Positions 1 to 8,562 of a stretch of DNA of 52,335 nucleotides are shown here, piece by piece (within the stretch, counting starts at the first letter, position 1; every line of letters begins with the position of its first letter). Made by a program: the position numbers and the translations under genes. Origin of the DNA: an uncultured Muribaculaceae bacterium (GTDB lineage: Bacteria; Bacteroidota; Bacteroidia; Bacteroidales; Muribaculaceae); assembly GCA_910587355.1 (NCBI GenBank), contig CAJUKF010000015.1, positions 1-52,335 on the forward strand. The letters are read 5' to 3'. The notes under the pieces were generated by a model that searched no databases, was not told the origin of the DNA, and saw only the letters and a program-made list of their open reading frames with translations.

Positions 1-122
1 TCCAGTTCGAGGAAGGCATCGAGCGCACCGTCCGCTGGTACCTCGACAACCAGGAATGGATGGACAACATCACTTCGGGCGACTACGAGAGGTACTATGA
101 GGAAATGTATAAAGGACGATAA
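1..122 (+). CDS. rfbB: dTDP-glucose 4,6-dehydratase, C-terminal fragment (gene cut by window edge)
   Basis: Only the last 39 codons and the stop are in the window. They read RTVRWYLDNQEWMDNITSGD and end EEMYKGR, which matches the C-terminal helix of RmlB/RfbB-type extended SDR enzymes in Bacteroidota as I recall them. The enzyme converts dTDP-glucose to dTDP-4-keto-6-deoxyglucose in the cytoplasm, the committed step toward dTDP-rhamnose and related sugars. Its base composition is G+C-rich, unlike the A+T-rich genes that begin 45 bases downstream. The catalytic part lies outside the window, so the call rests on the tail and on the polysaccharide-locus context. Confidence 0.8.
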   Translation, partial: QFEEGIERTVRWYLDNQEWMDNITSGDYERYYEEMYKGR

Positions 123-166
123 GAAAGTATTGCCAATAGTCAAAATATACGTTTTCTATCTATATA

Positions 167-1627
167 ATGACTACATTAGATAATCGAAAAATTATAACGG
201 CAACAAAGTGGTCTACAATTGCTGAAATTGGAGCAAAACTTATTGGCCCGGTATCATTGATAATATTGGCTCGACTTTTGACTCCAGAAGCATTTGGTGT
301 AGTTACAACTGTTACATTAGTTATATCGTTTGTTGAAATTTTTACTGACGGAGGCTTCCAAAAATATATCATACAACACGAATTTACCAATCAAAAGGAC
401 CAGGATGACTCTATATGCGTTGCGTTTTGGAGCAATATGTCATTATCCTTTATCCTATGGGGAGTAATAAGTCTATTTTGCGAACCAATAGCAAAGATTG
501 TAGGAAATCCGGGGTTGGGCTATGTTATTGCAATCGCCTGTATCTCATTACCTTTACAGGCCTTGTCCAGTATCCAAATGTCTATATTAAAAAGAGCCTT
601 GGATTTTAAAACCCTATTTAAAATTAGATTGTTAGGCATAGCTACCCCATTTATAGTTACAATTCCTCTTGCATTATGGCTACGTAATTATTGGGCACTT
701 ATTATCGGCACTATTTGTTTAAATGCCTTTAATGCAATTGCTTTGACATACTATTCAAATTGGAGAATCCGCGTATATTTCTCATTTACCAAATTGAGAG
801 AAATGCTGTCGTTCACAATCTGGACCATATTGGAGTCCATATCTATATGGTTAACAGGATATATCGATATTTTTCTAATTGGATGTTATTTAAATGAGTT
901 TTATTTAGGTATTTATAAAACTTCCATGACTACAGTCGGCCAAATAACATCCTTGATAACGGCAGCCACGACTCCGATTTTATTTTCTTCATTATCACGC
1001 ATGCAAAGCAATCTGTCTGACTTTAAAGAATTATTTTTTAAATTTCAGAGGACTGTAGGTCTGTTTATTATACCCTTAGGTATCGGTATATTTATTTTCC
1101 GCGACTTGATAACCGACATACTTCTCGGAAGTCAATGGAAGGAAGCCGCCAACTTCATAGGACTATGGGCTTTGACCAGTGCTATTACGATAATTTTATC
1201 GCATTACAGCAGTGAAGTATATAGAGCCTTAGGCAGACCTAAATTATCAGTTGTAGCACAAATACTTCATATTATAGTGCTGTGCCCGGCTATGTTTATT
1301 GCCGTTCACTATTCATTTGAAACTATATACATGACACGCTCGTTAGTGCGCCTTGAATTAGTTCTGGTTTCATTAATAATTCTTCGTTATGCAGCTAAGA
1401 TTTCAATCAAAAAGATGTTCAGCAATATTGCTCATCCTGTATTGGCTTCATTAATAATGGGAATTATCGGTTACTATTTGCTTGGATATAACCCGTCGTC
1501 TATCATTTGGGCAGTCTTTTCTTGTGTGTTGTGTATTATATCTTATTTTATTATCATATCACTTTTTAAGGACGACAGGGAGTTGCTTAAAAAAGTCTAT
1601 AAAAAACTATACATAAGGCATGATTAA
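167..1627 (+). CDS. Wzx-type lipid-linked oligosaccharide flippase
   Basis: A 486-residue integral membrane protein of the MOP superfamily (polysaccharide synthesis/flippase type). The N-terminus (KWSTIAEIGAKLIGPVSLII, then LARLLTPEAFGVV) carries the usual first helix and the LTPxxFG turn of WzxC-like flippases, and hydrophobic helices run to the end, about 12-14 in all. It should move undecaprenyl-diphosphate-linked repeat units across the inner membrane. It is the first gene of the A+T-rich cassette and its last 8 bases overlap capA. With the Wzy-like polymerase further on, it indicates a Wzx/Wzy-dependent capsule or O-antigen locus. The substrate cannot be read from sequence. Confidence 0.9.
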   Translation: MTTLDNRKIITATKWSTIAEIGAKLIGPVSLIILARLLTPEAFGVVTTVTLVISFVEIFTDGGFQKYIIQHEFTNQKDQDDSICVAFWSNMSLSFILWGVISLFCEPIAKIVGNPGLGYVIAIACISLPLQALSSIQMSILKRALDFKTLFKIRLLGIATPFIVTIPLALWLRNYWALIIGTICLNAFNAIALTYYSNWRIRVYFSFTKLREMLSFTIWTILESISIWLTGYIDIFLIGCYLNEFYLGIYKTSMTTVGQITSLITAATTPILFSSLSRMQSNLSDFKELFFKFQRTVGLFIIPLGIGIFIFRDLITDILLGSQWKEAANFIGLWALTSAITIILSHYSSEVYRALGRPKLSVVAQILHIIVLCPAMFIAVHYSFETIYMTRSLVRLELVLVSLIILRYAAKISIKKMFSNIAHPVLASLIMGIIGYYLLGYNPSSIIWAVFSCVLCIISYFIIISLFKDDRELLKKVYKKLYIRHD

Positions 1628-2738
1628 TATTCTTGTCGCAGGAGATTTTTCACCGAGAGAAAACCTAAACAACCTAATAGTCTCCGGTAATTATAATGAT
1701 GCGTTCAACGAAATTAAAGAGCTAAATAATCGAATGGATTATAGTGCCGTTAATTTTGAATCTACTGTTACAAACGACACATGCCGTCCCATAGAGAAAA
1801 ACGGGCCGAACTTGAAATGTACACCAAAGTCAATATCATTCTTGAAGTGGGCCGGATTTGACATGCTTACGTTGGCTAATAATCATTTTTTCGATTATGG
1901 TGACTGTGGTGTGTGCGAATCATTAAAAATTATCAAAGAAAATGGGATGGATTATGTCGGTGCGGGATATAATTTGACCGATGCCTCAAAAACATTATTC
2001 AAAGAAATTAAAGGCTCTGTTTTTGCATTTATCAATTGCTGCGAGCATGAGTTCTCAATAGCCACACATAAACAGGGAGGATGTAATCCGCTTAATCCAA
2101 TCTCGCAATATTACGCAATTAAACAAGCCCGGGAAAAAGCAGATTATGTCATTGTAATCGTGCATGGAGGGCATGAGCATTACCAATTGCCAAGCACGAG
2201 AATGCAGGAGACATATCGTTTTTTTGTTGACTCTGGAGCAGATGCTGTTGTCAATCATCATCAGCATTGCTATAGTGGTTATGAATTTTACGAGAATAAA
2301 CCGATTATTTACGGCTTAGGCAATTTTTGTTTTGATAATGAACGCAAGATGCCCACAACCTGGTATGAGGGATATGCCGTTCAACTTATATTCAGCCAAA
2401 ATAAAATAGATATTCAACTGCATCCATACGTTCAATGTCAGGATGATTTATCTGTAAAATTCTTAACAAATCAAGAAAAATTTGATAAACAAATCCGTGC
2501 TCTAAATTCAATAATTTTAGATGACGACAAACTTAGACAGGCAAACGAGAACTTTTACACATCGCAATTAAAGGATTCCATCAAACCTTTTCTACCATAT
2601 AAAGGCCGAATCTTGAATGCACTATATAATCGAGGAATATTGCCGTGTGTTCTTAATCACAAAAAAGAATATCTGCAAAATAAAATATTGTGTGAATCAC
2701 ATCTGGATATTTTGCAATATAGTATTAAAAATATATGA
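1620..2738 (+). CDS. CapA-family metallophosphatase-like protein (PGA_cap domain)
   Basis: 372 residues with the full CapA signature in order: AGDFSP near residue 9, NFEST, LANNHFFDYG, VHGGHEHYQLPS, then NHHQHCYSG and YGLGNFCFD. These Asp, Asn and His residues are the metal ligands of the calcineurin-like fold in poly-gamma-glutamate CapA proteins. No signal peptide or membrane helix is evident, so unlike Bacillus CapA it looks cytoplasmic. It overlaps wzx by 8 bases and the next gene by 4 (ATGA), so the three are probably translated together. In polysaccharide loci such proteins often sit beside ATP-grasp ligases, as here, suggesting a role in a peptide-like or amino-acid decoration. The actual reaction is unknown. 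Confidence 0.85.
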   Translation: MINILVAGDFSPRENLNNLIVSGNYNDAFNEIKELNNRMDYSAVNFESTVTNDTCRPIEKNGPNLKCTPKSISFLKWAGFDMLTLANNHFFDYGDCGVCESLKIIKENGMDYVGAGYNLTDASKTLFKEIKGSVFAFINCCEHEFSIATHKQGGCNPLNPISQYYAIKQAREKADYVIVIVHGGHEHYQLPSTRMQETYRFFVDSGADAVVNHHQHCYSGYEFYENKPIIYGLGNFCFDNERKMPTTWYEGYAVQLIFSQNKIDIQLHPYVQCQDDLSVKFLTNQEKFDKQIRALNSIILDDDKLRQANENFYTSQLKDSIKPFLPYKGRILNALYNRGILPCVLNHKKEYLQNKILCESHLDILQYSIKNI

Positions 2739-3622
2739 AATCATATTCATTTTTTAATAGACTTCTTAACAAGGTCTTGTCCTTAACTCATCGGTTATGG
2801 ACAGATAAAGCATATATACGATTTAAGTTCAGATTACGAACCGGTTATTTTCCCGATTTATCGAATCCAAAGAGTTTTAATGAGAAACTTCAATGGTTAA
2901 AATTGAATGACCGGGATGTACGATATGTCAATTTGGTCGATAAAATAGAAGCTAAGAAGATTGTATCTAACATAATTGGCGAAGAATATATTATTCCGAC
3001 GCTCGCAACATATAAAACATTTGAAGAGATAGATTTTTCCTCGTTACCTGAAAAATTCGTAATTAAAACTAACCATGACAGTGGCGGGGTATTCATTTGC
3101 AAGAATAAGAATACATTAGACCTCCGTAAATTAGAGAATAAGATTGGGAAAAGTCTTCGGCATAACTATTTTTATGTTGGTCGGGAATGGCCTTACAAAA
3201 TGATTAAGCCACGTATTCTTGTCGAAGAACTTATCGAAAATACGGATTCACAAGATTTGCCTGACTATAAATTCATGTGCTTTAACGGTAAAGTCAGGTG
3301 CTGTTTTATATGTTTAGACAGACGTAGCAAAGAAGGTCTATGCGTGAATTTCTATGATAGAGACTGGAAATTAATGCCATTTTCACGGCATTACCCTATA
3401 AAAAACACTCCGGTTGAAAAACCAAAATCATATGAGAAAATGATTGAACTGGCCGAAAAGCTCGCTCAAGGTTTTCGCTTTGTAAGAGTTGATTTTTATA
3501 ATATTAATGGGAAAATTTATTTCGGCGAACTTACTTTATATCCCGGTAATGGCTGGGAAGAATTCGAACCACTGGATTGGGATTACAAACTCGGTGAATG
3601 GATAAATCTGAATCAAAAATGA
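2735..3622 (+). CDS. TupA-like ATP-grasp protein
   Basis: 295 residues of the TupA-like ATP-grasp family, named after a teichuronopeptide biosynthesis gene. Family marks are the N-terminal DLSNPKSFNEKLQWLKL segment, VIKTNHDSGGVF (ATP-grasp lysine and glycine-rich loop), ILVEELIE, DYKFMCFNGK and the C-terminal RVDFYNINGKIYFGELTLYP, where Asp and Glu would bind Mg-ATP. Many databases label these proteins glycosyltransferase, but the fold is a ligase. It starts inside the capA stop codon (ATGA). The expected role is ATP-driven attachment of an amino acid or carboxylate group to the polysaccharide or its precursor, which is inference from the fold and neighbours. Confidence 0.85.
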   Translation: MKSYSFFNRLLNKVLSLTHRLWTDKAYIRFKFRLRTGYFPDLSNPKSFNEKLQWLKLNDRDVRYVNLVDKIEAKKIVSNIIGEEYIIPTLATYKTFEEIDFSSLPEKFVIKTNHDSGGVFICKNKNTLDLRKLENKIGKSLRHNYFYVGREWPYKMIKPRILVEELIENTDSQDLPDYKFMCFNGKVRCCFICLDRRSKEGLCVNFYDRDWKLMPFSRHYPIKNTPVEKPKSYEKMIELAEKLAQGFRFVRVDFYNINGKIYFGELTLYPGNGWEEFEPLDWDYKLGEWINLNQK

Positions 3623-4806
3623 AGGTAGCGCATAACTCTATTTGGTGTTATTTGTTTTTTACCATTGTCATTGCATATGCTCTTAAAGGTTTGCTTTATC
3701 CTACTGGAACAATCAGTATCGCCATAGCTTTGGTTGAGCTTCTTATATGTTCATTTTATCTTATTAAAACAGTTTTTTTCAGAAAAAGGGCATATATAGT
3801 CAATTCATTACTTCTTATAATTGGAGTAGTGACATTGTCGTATCTAATTTCTCACAAAAGCGTCTTGTCAACAATCTTTGGCCGAATTTCGACATTTACA
3901 TTTTTTCGTGAATTTGCAGGGGCCGTATTGGCTTTTTTTCCGCTATATTATTTTAGTGCAAAAGGACTTGTCAAAGCCAATCTCTTAAAGGCATTATTTG
4001 TAGTTATATTTGTTGTTTCTATCTTTTCATATTTCTATCAGACTAACACACTTCTTGAAACAAGGTCAAAAACTACCGAATATATCACAAGTAATTATGC
4101 TTATGCTTTTGTATATTTATGCCCGTTCATTGGTCTGTTTAAAAATAAAATATCCTCAATCCCTTTTTTTGCAATAGCGATTGCCATGTCAATGCTAAGC
4201 GCTAAACGAGGCACAATACTTGGAGTGGCTGTATTGGTTGTTGTCTATATATGGTATCTATTTATTAAATCAAAGCATAAAATTTTTATTGGTTTTATAC
4301 TTGCTTTGCTACTCATTGTTGCATGGCACTATATATTGGACTATTATTTAGATAATCCATATCTCCAGACTCGATTAGAAGCTACACTTGAAGGTCGTTC
4401 CTCCAGAAGAGATGTCATATTAATCTATATTTTTAGAAGCTTCATAAATTCATCTTTGTTTCAGTTGATTTTTGGTCATGGATTTGCGTCAACCGTTGGA
4501 GAGGCTGGTAATTATGCTCATAACGACTGGATTGAATTCCTATATGATTTCGGTATTGTTGGTTTAGGATGTTATATGAGTTTCTATTTCTTCTTTGTCA
4601 AACTTATTAAAAATATTCCAAACCAATATAAACTTTCAATGATTATGATTCTGGTTGCGCTGTTCTTGTCATCGCTATATTCTATGGCATTTTTTAGCAA
4701 CGAATCTTCGTACAGTTTTATGTTGTTAGGGTATATTTTAGGAATGAATAGATATAATAATTCAGTCACAACAAATACCTCTTCCATCGAACATTATATT
4801 AAATGA
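3619..4806 (+). CDS. Wzy-like O-antigen/capsule polymerase
   Basis: About 395 residues with roughly ten transmembrane helices and a large periplasmic loop. Near residues 300-320 it reads AHNDWIEFLYDFGIVGLG, the conserved HN(D/E)-(I/L)-E...GI(I/V)G motif of Wzy/WaaL O-antigen ligase-polymerase proteins. It would polymerise repeat units on the periplasmic side. An upstream in-frame ATG exists at 3598, but 3619 forms an ATGA overlap with the previous stop like the other junctions here, so I prefer it. Polymerases are poorly conserved, so the function rests on topology plus this motif; a ligase role is possible but less likely inside a capsule cassette. Confidence 0.8.
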   Translation: MKVAHNSIWCYLFFTIVIAYALKGLLYPTGTISIAIALVELLICSFYLIKTVFFRKRAYIVNSLLLIIGVVTLSYLISHKSVLSTIFGRISTFTFFREFAGAVLAFFPLYYFSAKGLVKANLLKALFVVIFVVSIFSYFYQTNTLLETRSKTTEYITSNYAYAFVYLCPFIGLFKNKISSIPFFAIAIAMSMLSAKRGTILGVAVLVVVYIWYLFIKSKHKIFIGFILALLLIVAWHYILDYYLDNPYLQTRLEATLEGRSSRRDVILIYIFRSFINSSLFQLIFGHGFASTVGEAGNYAHNDWIEFLYDFGIVGLGCYMSFYFFFVKLIKNIPNQYKLSMIMILVALFLSSLYSMAFFSNESSYSFMLLGYILGMNRYNNSVTTNTSSIEHYIK

Positions 4807-4830
4807 TGTTCAGATTTCAATATTGATATT

Positions 4831-4848
4831 ATAGCTTTCGTAAGCTAT
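4831..4848. other. Small stem-loop in the wzy-glycosyltransferase gap
   Basis: In the 120-base A+T-rich gap after the polymerase gene there is a 7-bp inverted repeat, ATAGCTT/AAGCTAT, with a 4-base loop. No T-run follows, so it is not a clear terminator; it may be an attenuator or simply chance. The rest of the gap shows no convincing promoter. Confidence 0.3.
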
Positions 4849-4926
4849 TAATATTCGGCGAATACAGTATTGAGGTATATTAAACTCTTGTTGTCCGACT
4901 CATAATATTTACTGGGTTTATAAAAC

Positions 4927-6096
4927 ATGAGGATTCTTTTTTCTGCATTGCAATATCCGAGTGACGCTTATCCGTTTGCTGCATTTATTTCAATGATGGC
5001 GAAAGAAATGGTAAAAAGAGGTCACTCAGTTACGGTTATATGCCCTCAAAGCATCACTCATCAGCTAATTAGACGAACACCTTTTTTGCCGGAGTATGAA
5101 GAATTTAAAGTGGAGGGATGTTCTGACGTTATTAAAGTTTATCGTCCGAAATCTCTAACTTTTGGGTCTCGCAAATATCTCGGCAGACTGACAACATATA
5201 TAAACCGATTTGTCGCAAGCCGATGTCTTAAAAAATTAGGATGTCGTTTTGATGTAGTATATGCACATTTTTGGGAAGCGGCATATAATGTTTCTAAAGT
5301 GGCACAAGAATGGAAACTTCCCTTAAACGTAGCTTGTGGAGAGGATAAAATTATACTCCCGCAGCTTCTTAAATCAAAAGAAGTTGCTCTATTAAACAAA
5401 ATTACCAATAATGTAATTGCTGTTTCGTCCAAGAACATGCGCGAAAGCGTCAAGCATGGTCTTACTGATGAAGTGCGATGTCATGTAATACCGAATGGCC
5501 CTGATTTACGACTTTTTCACCAATATGATAAGGATGAGAGCCGCAGAGAATTCGGGTTTGATAAAAATGATTTTATCGTAGCCTTTGTAGGACGTTTCAT
5601 TCATCGTAAGGGGGCGAAAAGAGTTGAGGAAGCAGTTTTGAAACTCAATGACACTGCTGTAAAAGCTATCTTTATAGGTTCTACCATGGCAGATGAAGAC
5701 AGTTCTCAGGACCCTTCGGGAAATGAGATAATTTTTAAAGGAGTAATGCCTCACCACAATATTCCACGTCTATTGAGTGCTGCCGATGTTTATGCGCTTC
5801 CTACTTTGGCCGAAGGATGCAGTAACTCAATAGTCGAGGCTATGGCATGTGGTTTGCCAATTGTATCTTCTGACAGGGATTTTAATTACGACGTACTCGA
5901 TTTTTCTAATGCCATTTTAGTGAATCCATTAAGTATCGATGAGATAGCAATGGCTATCAAGAAACTCAAGGATAACGAAAACCTGAGAATAGCCATGTCG
6001 GAATCATCCCTCGCCAAAGCTGCTGAGCTCAGTTTTGAAAAACGTGTCGACAAAATTCTTGGTATAGTTGAAAGTTCAATAAGCTCTTATAAATAA
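4927..6096 (+). CDS. Glycosyltransferase family 4 (GT-B fold)
   Basis: 389 residues with a typical GT4 layout. The N-terminal acceptor domain (MRILFSALQYPSDAYPFAAF) is followed by IPNGPDLRLF, the helix FVGRFIHRKGAKRVEEA, and the donor-site EX7E motif EGCSNSIVE near residues 300-308, followed by AMACGLPIVSSD. It should transfer a sugar from a nucleotide donor to the growing lipid-linked repeat unit at the cytoplasmic face of the membrane. It follows the polymerase after a 120-base gap and shares one base with the next gene (TAATG), so it probably heads a tightly coupled glycosyltransferase trio. Donor and linkage cannot be assigned. Confidence 0.9.
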   Translation: MRILFSALQYPSDAYPFAAFISMMAKEMVKRGHSVTVICPQSITHQLIRRTPFLPEYEEFKVEGCSDVIKVYRPKSLTFGSRKYLGRLTTYINRFVASRCLKKLGCRFDVVYAHFWEAAYNVSKVAQEWKLPLNVACGEDKIILPQLLKSKEVALLNKITNNVIAVSSKNMRESVKHGLTDEVRCHVIPNGPDLRLFHQYDKDESRREFGFDKNDFIVAFVGRFIHRKGAKRVEEAVLKLNDTAVKAIFIGSTMADEDSSQDPSGNEIIFKGVMPHHNIPRLLSAADVYALPTLAEGCSNSIVEAMACGLPIVSSDRDFNYDVLDFSNAILVNPLSIDEIAMAIKKLKDNENLRIAMSESSLAKAAELSFEKRVDKILGIVESSISSYK

Positions 6097-7217
6097 TGAA
6101 ACGAATTGTAATTATTGTAAGTTCTTTACGCCGTTCTGGACCAATTGTAGTGGTACAAAACCTATTACGCAATATCGACCGAAACAAGTTCGATGTTCAA
6201 ATTGTCAAGTTGATGGAGGACGAGCCTTCTCGCTCAATCACTTCTGAATTTATAAATGATGGATTTATCGTACATGAACTTCATTCAACCAAGTTAAAGA
6301 TAGAGTTGTTCCCTCATGGCATTTTAAAACAACTTCGTAAGCTTCTGAATGTAATCAAGCCTGATTTGATTCATACACACGGCTATCAGGCTTGTCTGTT
6401 AGGAGCTAAATTAGCTGATGAATATAAAGTTGTTGAAACTCTTCATTGTATTGCAAAAGAAGATTTTATTTCAAGCAAAGGCCATATATTAGGTCGATAT
6501 ATGCTTTACCGTTATTTTAATTGTCTAAAAAAAATATGCGGGGCGGCGGCAATATCGGATACTGTAAAAAAATATTACGAGCTTAAGCTTAAAAATATAA
6601 AGGTCAGATTAGTTTACAATGGAGTGGCTATAGCCACACAATTGCCTTCAAAAGATATTATTCGTGAAAAACTCAAAATTTCAATTTCTGACAAGGTATT
6701 CTTGGTTATTGCAAGTTTATCCAAGATTAAAGACCCATTACTTATTATCCGCTCTTTTAAAAAAGCATTTCCTCTAAATGACCATTCTGTGAAGTTATTA
6801 TTCCTCGGTAAAGGAAATCTGCATGATGTTTGTCTTTCTGAAATTGGTGTAGATAACAGGATAAAACTTCTTGGATGGCAACCTAATGTTTCAGATTATT
6901 TAGCCGCCTCTGACTATACAATCTCGGCATCTCATTCTGAGGGTTTTGGATTGAATTTTATCGAATCCGTCACGGCCGGAGTTCCTGTGATTGGTACGGA
7001 TATTCCTCCGTTTATGGAGTTCTACAATATTTTCAGGGAGCTACAACCGTTAAATTTTAAGGTTGGTAATGAAACCGAACTATCAGAAGTTTTGCGGAAA
7101 GCAGTTAGAATGGACATTGAAATGTCTGAATATTCAAGTATAGCTAAGGAACTCTTTTCCGCGAAAACAATGGCAAAGAATTACGAAAATTTCTATAACG
7201 ATTTAATAGAGAATTGA
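6096..7217 (+). CDS. Glycosyltransferase family 4
   Basis: 373 residues of a second GT4 enzyme. The N-terminus has the open Rossmann start IVSSLRRSGPIVVVQNLLRN, then IHTHGYQACLLGA, VRLVYNGVAI, LLGWQPNVSDYLAASD and the EX7E donor motif EGFGLNFIE near residues 283-291, followed by TAGVPVIGTD. The SGPIVVVQNLL start resembles enzymes acting on lipid-linked acceptors of capsule loci. It overlaps the previous gene by one base and the following GT2 start by one base (TGATG). It would add one sugar of the repeat unit; donor unknown. Confidence 0.9.
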   Translation: MKRIVIIVSSLRRSGPIVVVQNLLRNIDRNKFDVQIVKLMEDEPSRSITSEFINDGFIVHELHSTKLKIELFPHGILKQLRKLLNVIKPDLIHTHGYQACLLGAKLADEYKVVETLHCIAKEDFISSKGHILGRYMLYRYFNCLKKICGAAAISDTVKKYYELKLKNIKVRLVYNGVAIATQLPSKDIIREKLKISISDKVFLVIASLSKIKDPLLIIRSFKKAFPLNDHSVKLLFLGKGNLHDVCLSEIGVDNRIKLLGWQPNVSDYLAASDYTISASHSEGFGLNFIESVTAGVPVIGTDIPPFMEFYNIFRELQPLNFKVGNETELSEVLRKAVRMDIEMSEYSSIAKELFSAKTMAKNYENFYNDLIEN

Positions 7218-8041
7218 TGAGTAAATTTTCTGTTGTTACATCGGTATATAAGAATGACAAACCAGAATTTGTAAAAAGGGCCCTTGATAGCATTACAATT
7301 TTGCAAAACAGACGTCCTAATGAAGTTGTGCTGGTTGTCGATGGAGCTGTACCTAAGGAATTATCCGCTCTCATAAACAATTACGTAAACTTGTCCCCGG
7401 ACTTGTATAATGTCATTTGGCTTCCGGAAAATAAAGGACTTGGCCATGCACTACGAGTTGGGGTTGAGAATGCTAAATACGAAATCATAGCCCGAATGGA
7501 TTCGGATGATGTCTCTGCTTCAGACCGGTTTGAAAAGCAGATTTCATATATGGAAAAACATCCGGAATGTGATATCGTAGGTGGTCAGATTACAGAGTTT
7601 ATCGACTCGGAATCCAATATCGTAGGTAAACGGGAGGTTCCTTGTTCTCACGATGAAATACTCATGTGGTTAAAGGGACGTTGTCCCTTTAACCACGTGA
7701 GCGTAACTATGTTACGCTCACGTGTCATTGCCGTAGGCAATTATCTCGACTGGCATTTTAATGAAGATTATTATCTGTGGATTCGCATGGCTGAAGCCGG
7801 ATATCGCTTTGCAAATTTACCGGATACTTTAGTGAATGTCCGTGTTGGACGAGAAATGTATGCCCGTCGTGGCGGGTGGAAATATTTCAAAAGCGAAAAA
7901 GGACTGCAAGATTATATGGTCAGACATAAGATGATTTCACACCCAAGATACTGCTATAATATTTTCGGACGATTCGTAATTCAGGTTGTCATGCCTAATA
8001 GATTACGAGGATTTGTTTTTCGAAAATTATTTAGAACATAA
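7217..8041 (+). CDS. Glycosyltransferase family 2 (GT-A fold)
   Basis: About 274 residues of a GT2 enzyme. SVVTSVYKNDKPEFVKRALD is the nucleotide-binding start, IARMDSDDVSASDRFEKQ holds the DXD metal motif near residue 95, and FNEDYYLWIRMAEAG followed by VNVRVGREMYARRGG matches amylovoran-type capsule GT2s in Bacteroidota. I start at the ATG at 7217, which overlaps the previous stop (TGATG); a TTG three bases upstream is less likely. The conserved CPFNHVSVTMLRSRV stretch is encoded by two adjacent perfect 14-bp hairpins (7666-7724), which is odd for coding DNA. A 97-base gap follows before the cytidylyltransferase. Confidence 0.92.
   Translation: MSKFSVVTSVYKNDKPEFVKRALDSITILQNRRPNEVVLVVDGAVPKELSALINNYVNLSPDLYNVIWLPENKGLGHALRVGVENAKYEIIARMDSDDVSASDRFEKQISYMEKHPECDIVGGQITEFIDSESNIVGKREVPCSHDEILMWLKGRCPFNHVSVTMLRSRVIAVGNYLDWHFNEDYYLWIRMAEAGYRFANLPDTLVNVRVGREMYARRGGWKYFKSEKGLQDYMVRHKMISHPRYCYNIFGRFVIQVVMPNRLRGFVFRKLFRT
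7666..7724. repeat. Two tandem perfect inverted repeats inside the GT2 gene
   Basis: The first hairpin has arms at 7666-7679 and 7683-7696 (GTGGTTAAAGGGAC and its exact complement) around a 3-base loop. The second has arms at 7694-7707 and 7711-7724 (CACGTGAGCGTAAC and its exact complement), also with a 3-base loop. They share bases 7694-7696. The reading frame is open through both and encodes a conserved family motif. Confidence 0.95.
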
Positions 8042-8076
8042 TACTACGATTTTTATAATTTCAACAGACAAGTGAG

Positions 8077-8111
8077 TCTACAAAATTTCTGTAAGAAAAA
8101 AGATTTGTAGA
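8077..8111. other. Inverted repeat in the gap before the cytidylyltransferase
   Basis: TCTACAAA at 8077-8084 and TTTGTAGA at 8104-8111 form an 8-bp perfect inverted repeat with a 19-base A-rich loop in the 97-base gap. It could be an mRNA hairpin before the distal part of the operon. There is no T-run to make a terminator and chance is not excluded. Confidence 0.3.
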
Positions 8112-8138
8112 AAAAGATATTTATAAATTTTTTTGTCA

Positions 8139-8558
8139 ATGAAAAAATACAAGATTGGCTATACAACAGGGGTTTTCGATATGTTTCACGTTGGGCATTT
8201 GAATATCCTACAACGTGCTAAAGAACAATGTGAATATCTGATTGTTGGTGTGACCACAGATGAGTTATGCTTTCAACGAAAGAATAAATATCCTATAATT
8301 AATCAAGAAGAACGCAAAGCCATTGTAAAAGCAATTCGTTATGTTGATGAAGTTATAGACCAAAGCGATATGGATAAATTTGCAATGGTGAGTAAACTAA
8401 AGGCAGAAGTGGTGTTTGTCGGTTCGGATTGGAAAGGGACCCCTGCTTGGAACAACTACGAGCAGGATTTTGCCTCAATTGGATGCTCTGTAGTATATCT
8501 TAATCATACAGATGGAATATCTTCTACAATATTACGAAAGAAGTTAAAAGCAGAATAA
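8139..8558 (+). CDS. TagD-like glycerol-3-phosphate cytidylyltransferase family protein
   Basis: 139 residues of the HIGH-motif nucleotidyltransferase fold. YTTGVFDMFHVGHLNILQRA carries the GxFDxxHxGH signature, RYVDEVI follows, and the C-terminal NHTDGISST matches the RTEGISTT loop of TagD-type glycerol-3-phosphate cytidylyltransferases. It would make CDP-glycerol or another CDP-activated alcohol from CTP. The ATG at 8139 is chosen over a TTG two codons upstream. LicD, a transferase that uses CDP-activated alcohol phosphates, lies two genes downstream, which supports a phospho-alcohol decoration of the polysaccharide. The exact alcohol (glycerol, ribitol or other) is inference. Confidence 0.85.
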   Translation: MKKYKIGYTTGVFDMFHVGHLNILQRAKEQCEYLIVGVTTDELCFQRKNKYPIINQEERKAIVKAIRYVDEVIDQSDMDKFAMVSKLKAEVVFVGSDWKGTPAWNNYEQDFASIGCSVVYLNHTDGISSTILRKKLKAE

Positions 8559-8562
8559 ACAT

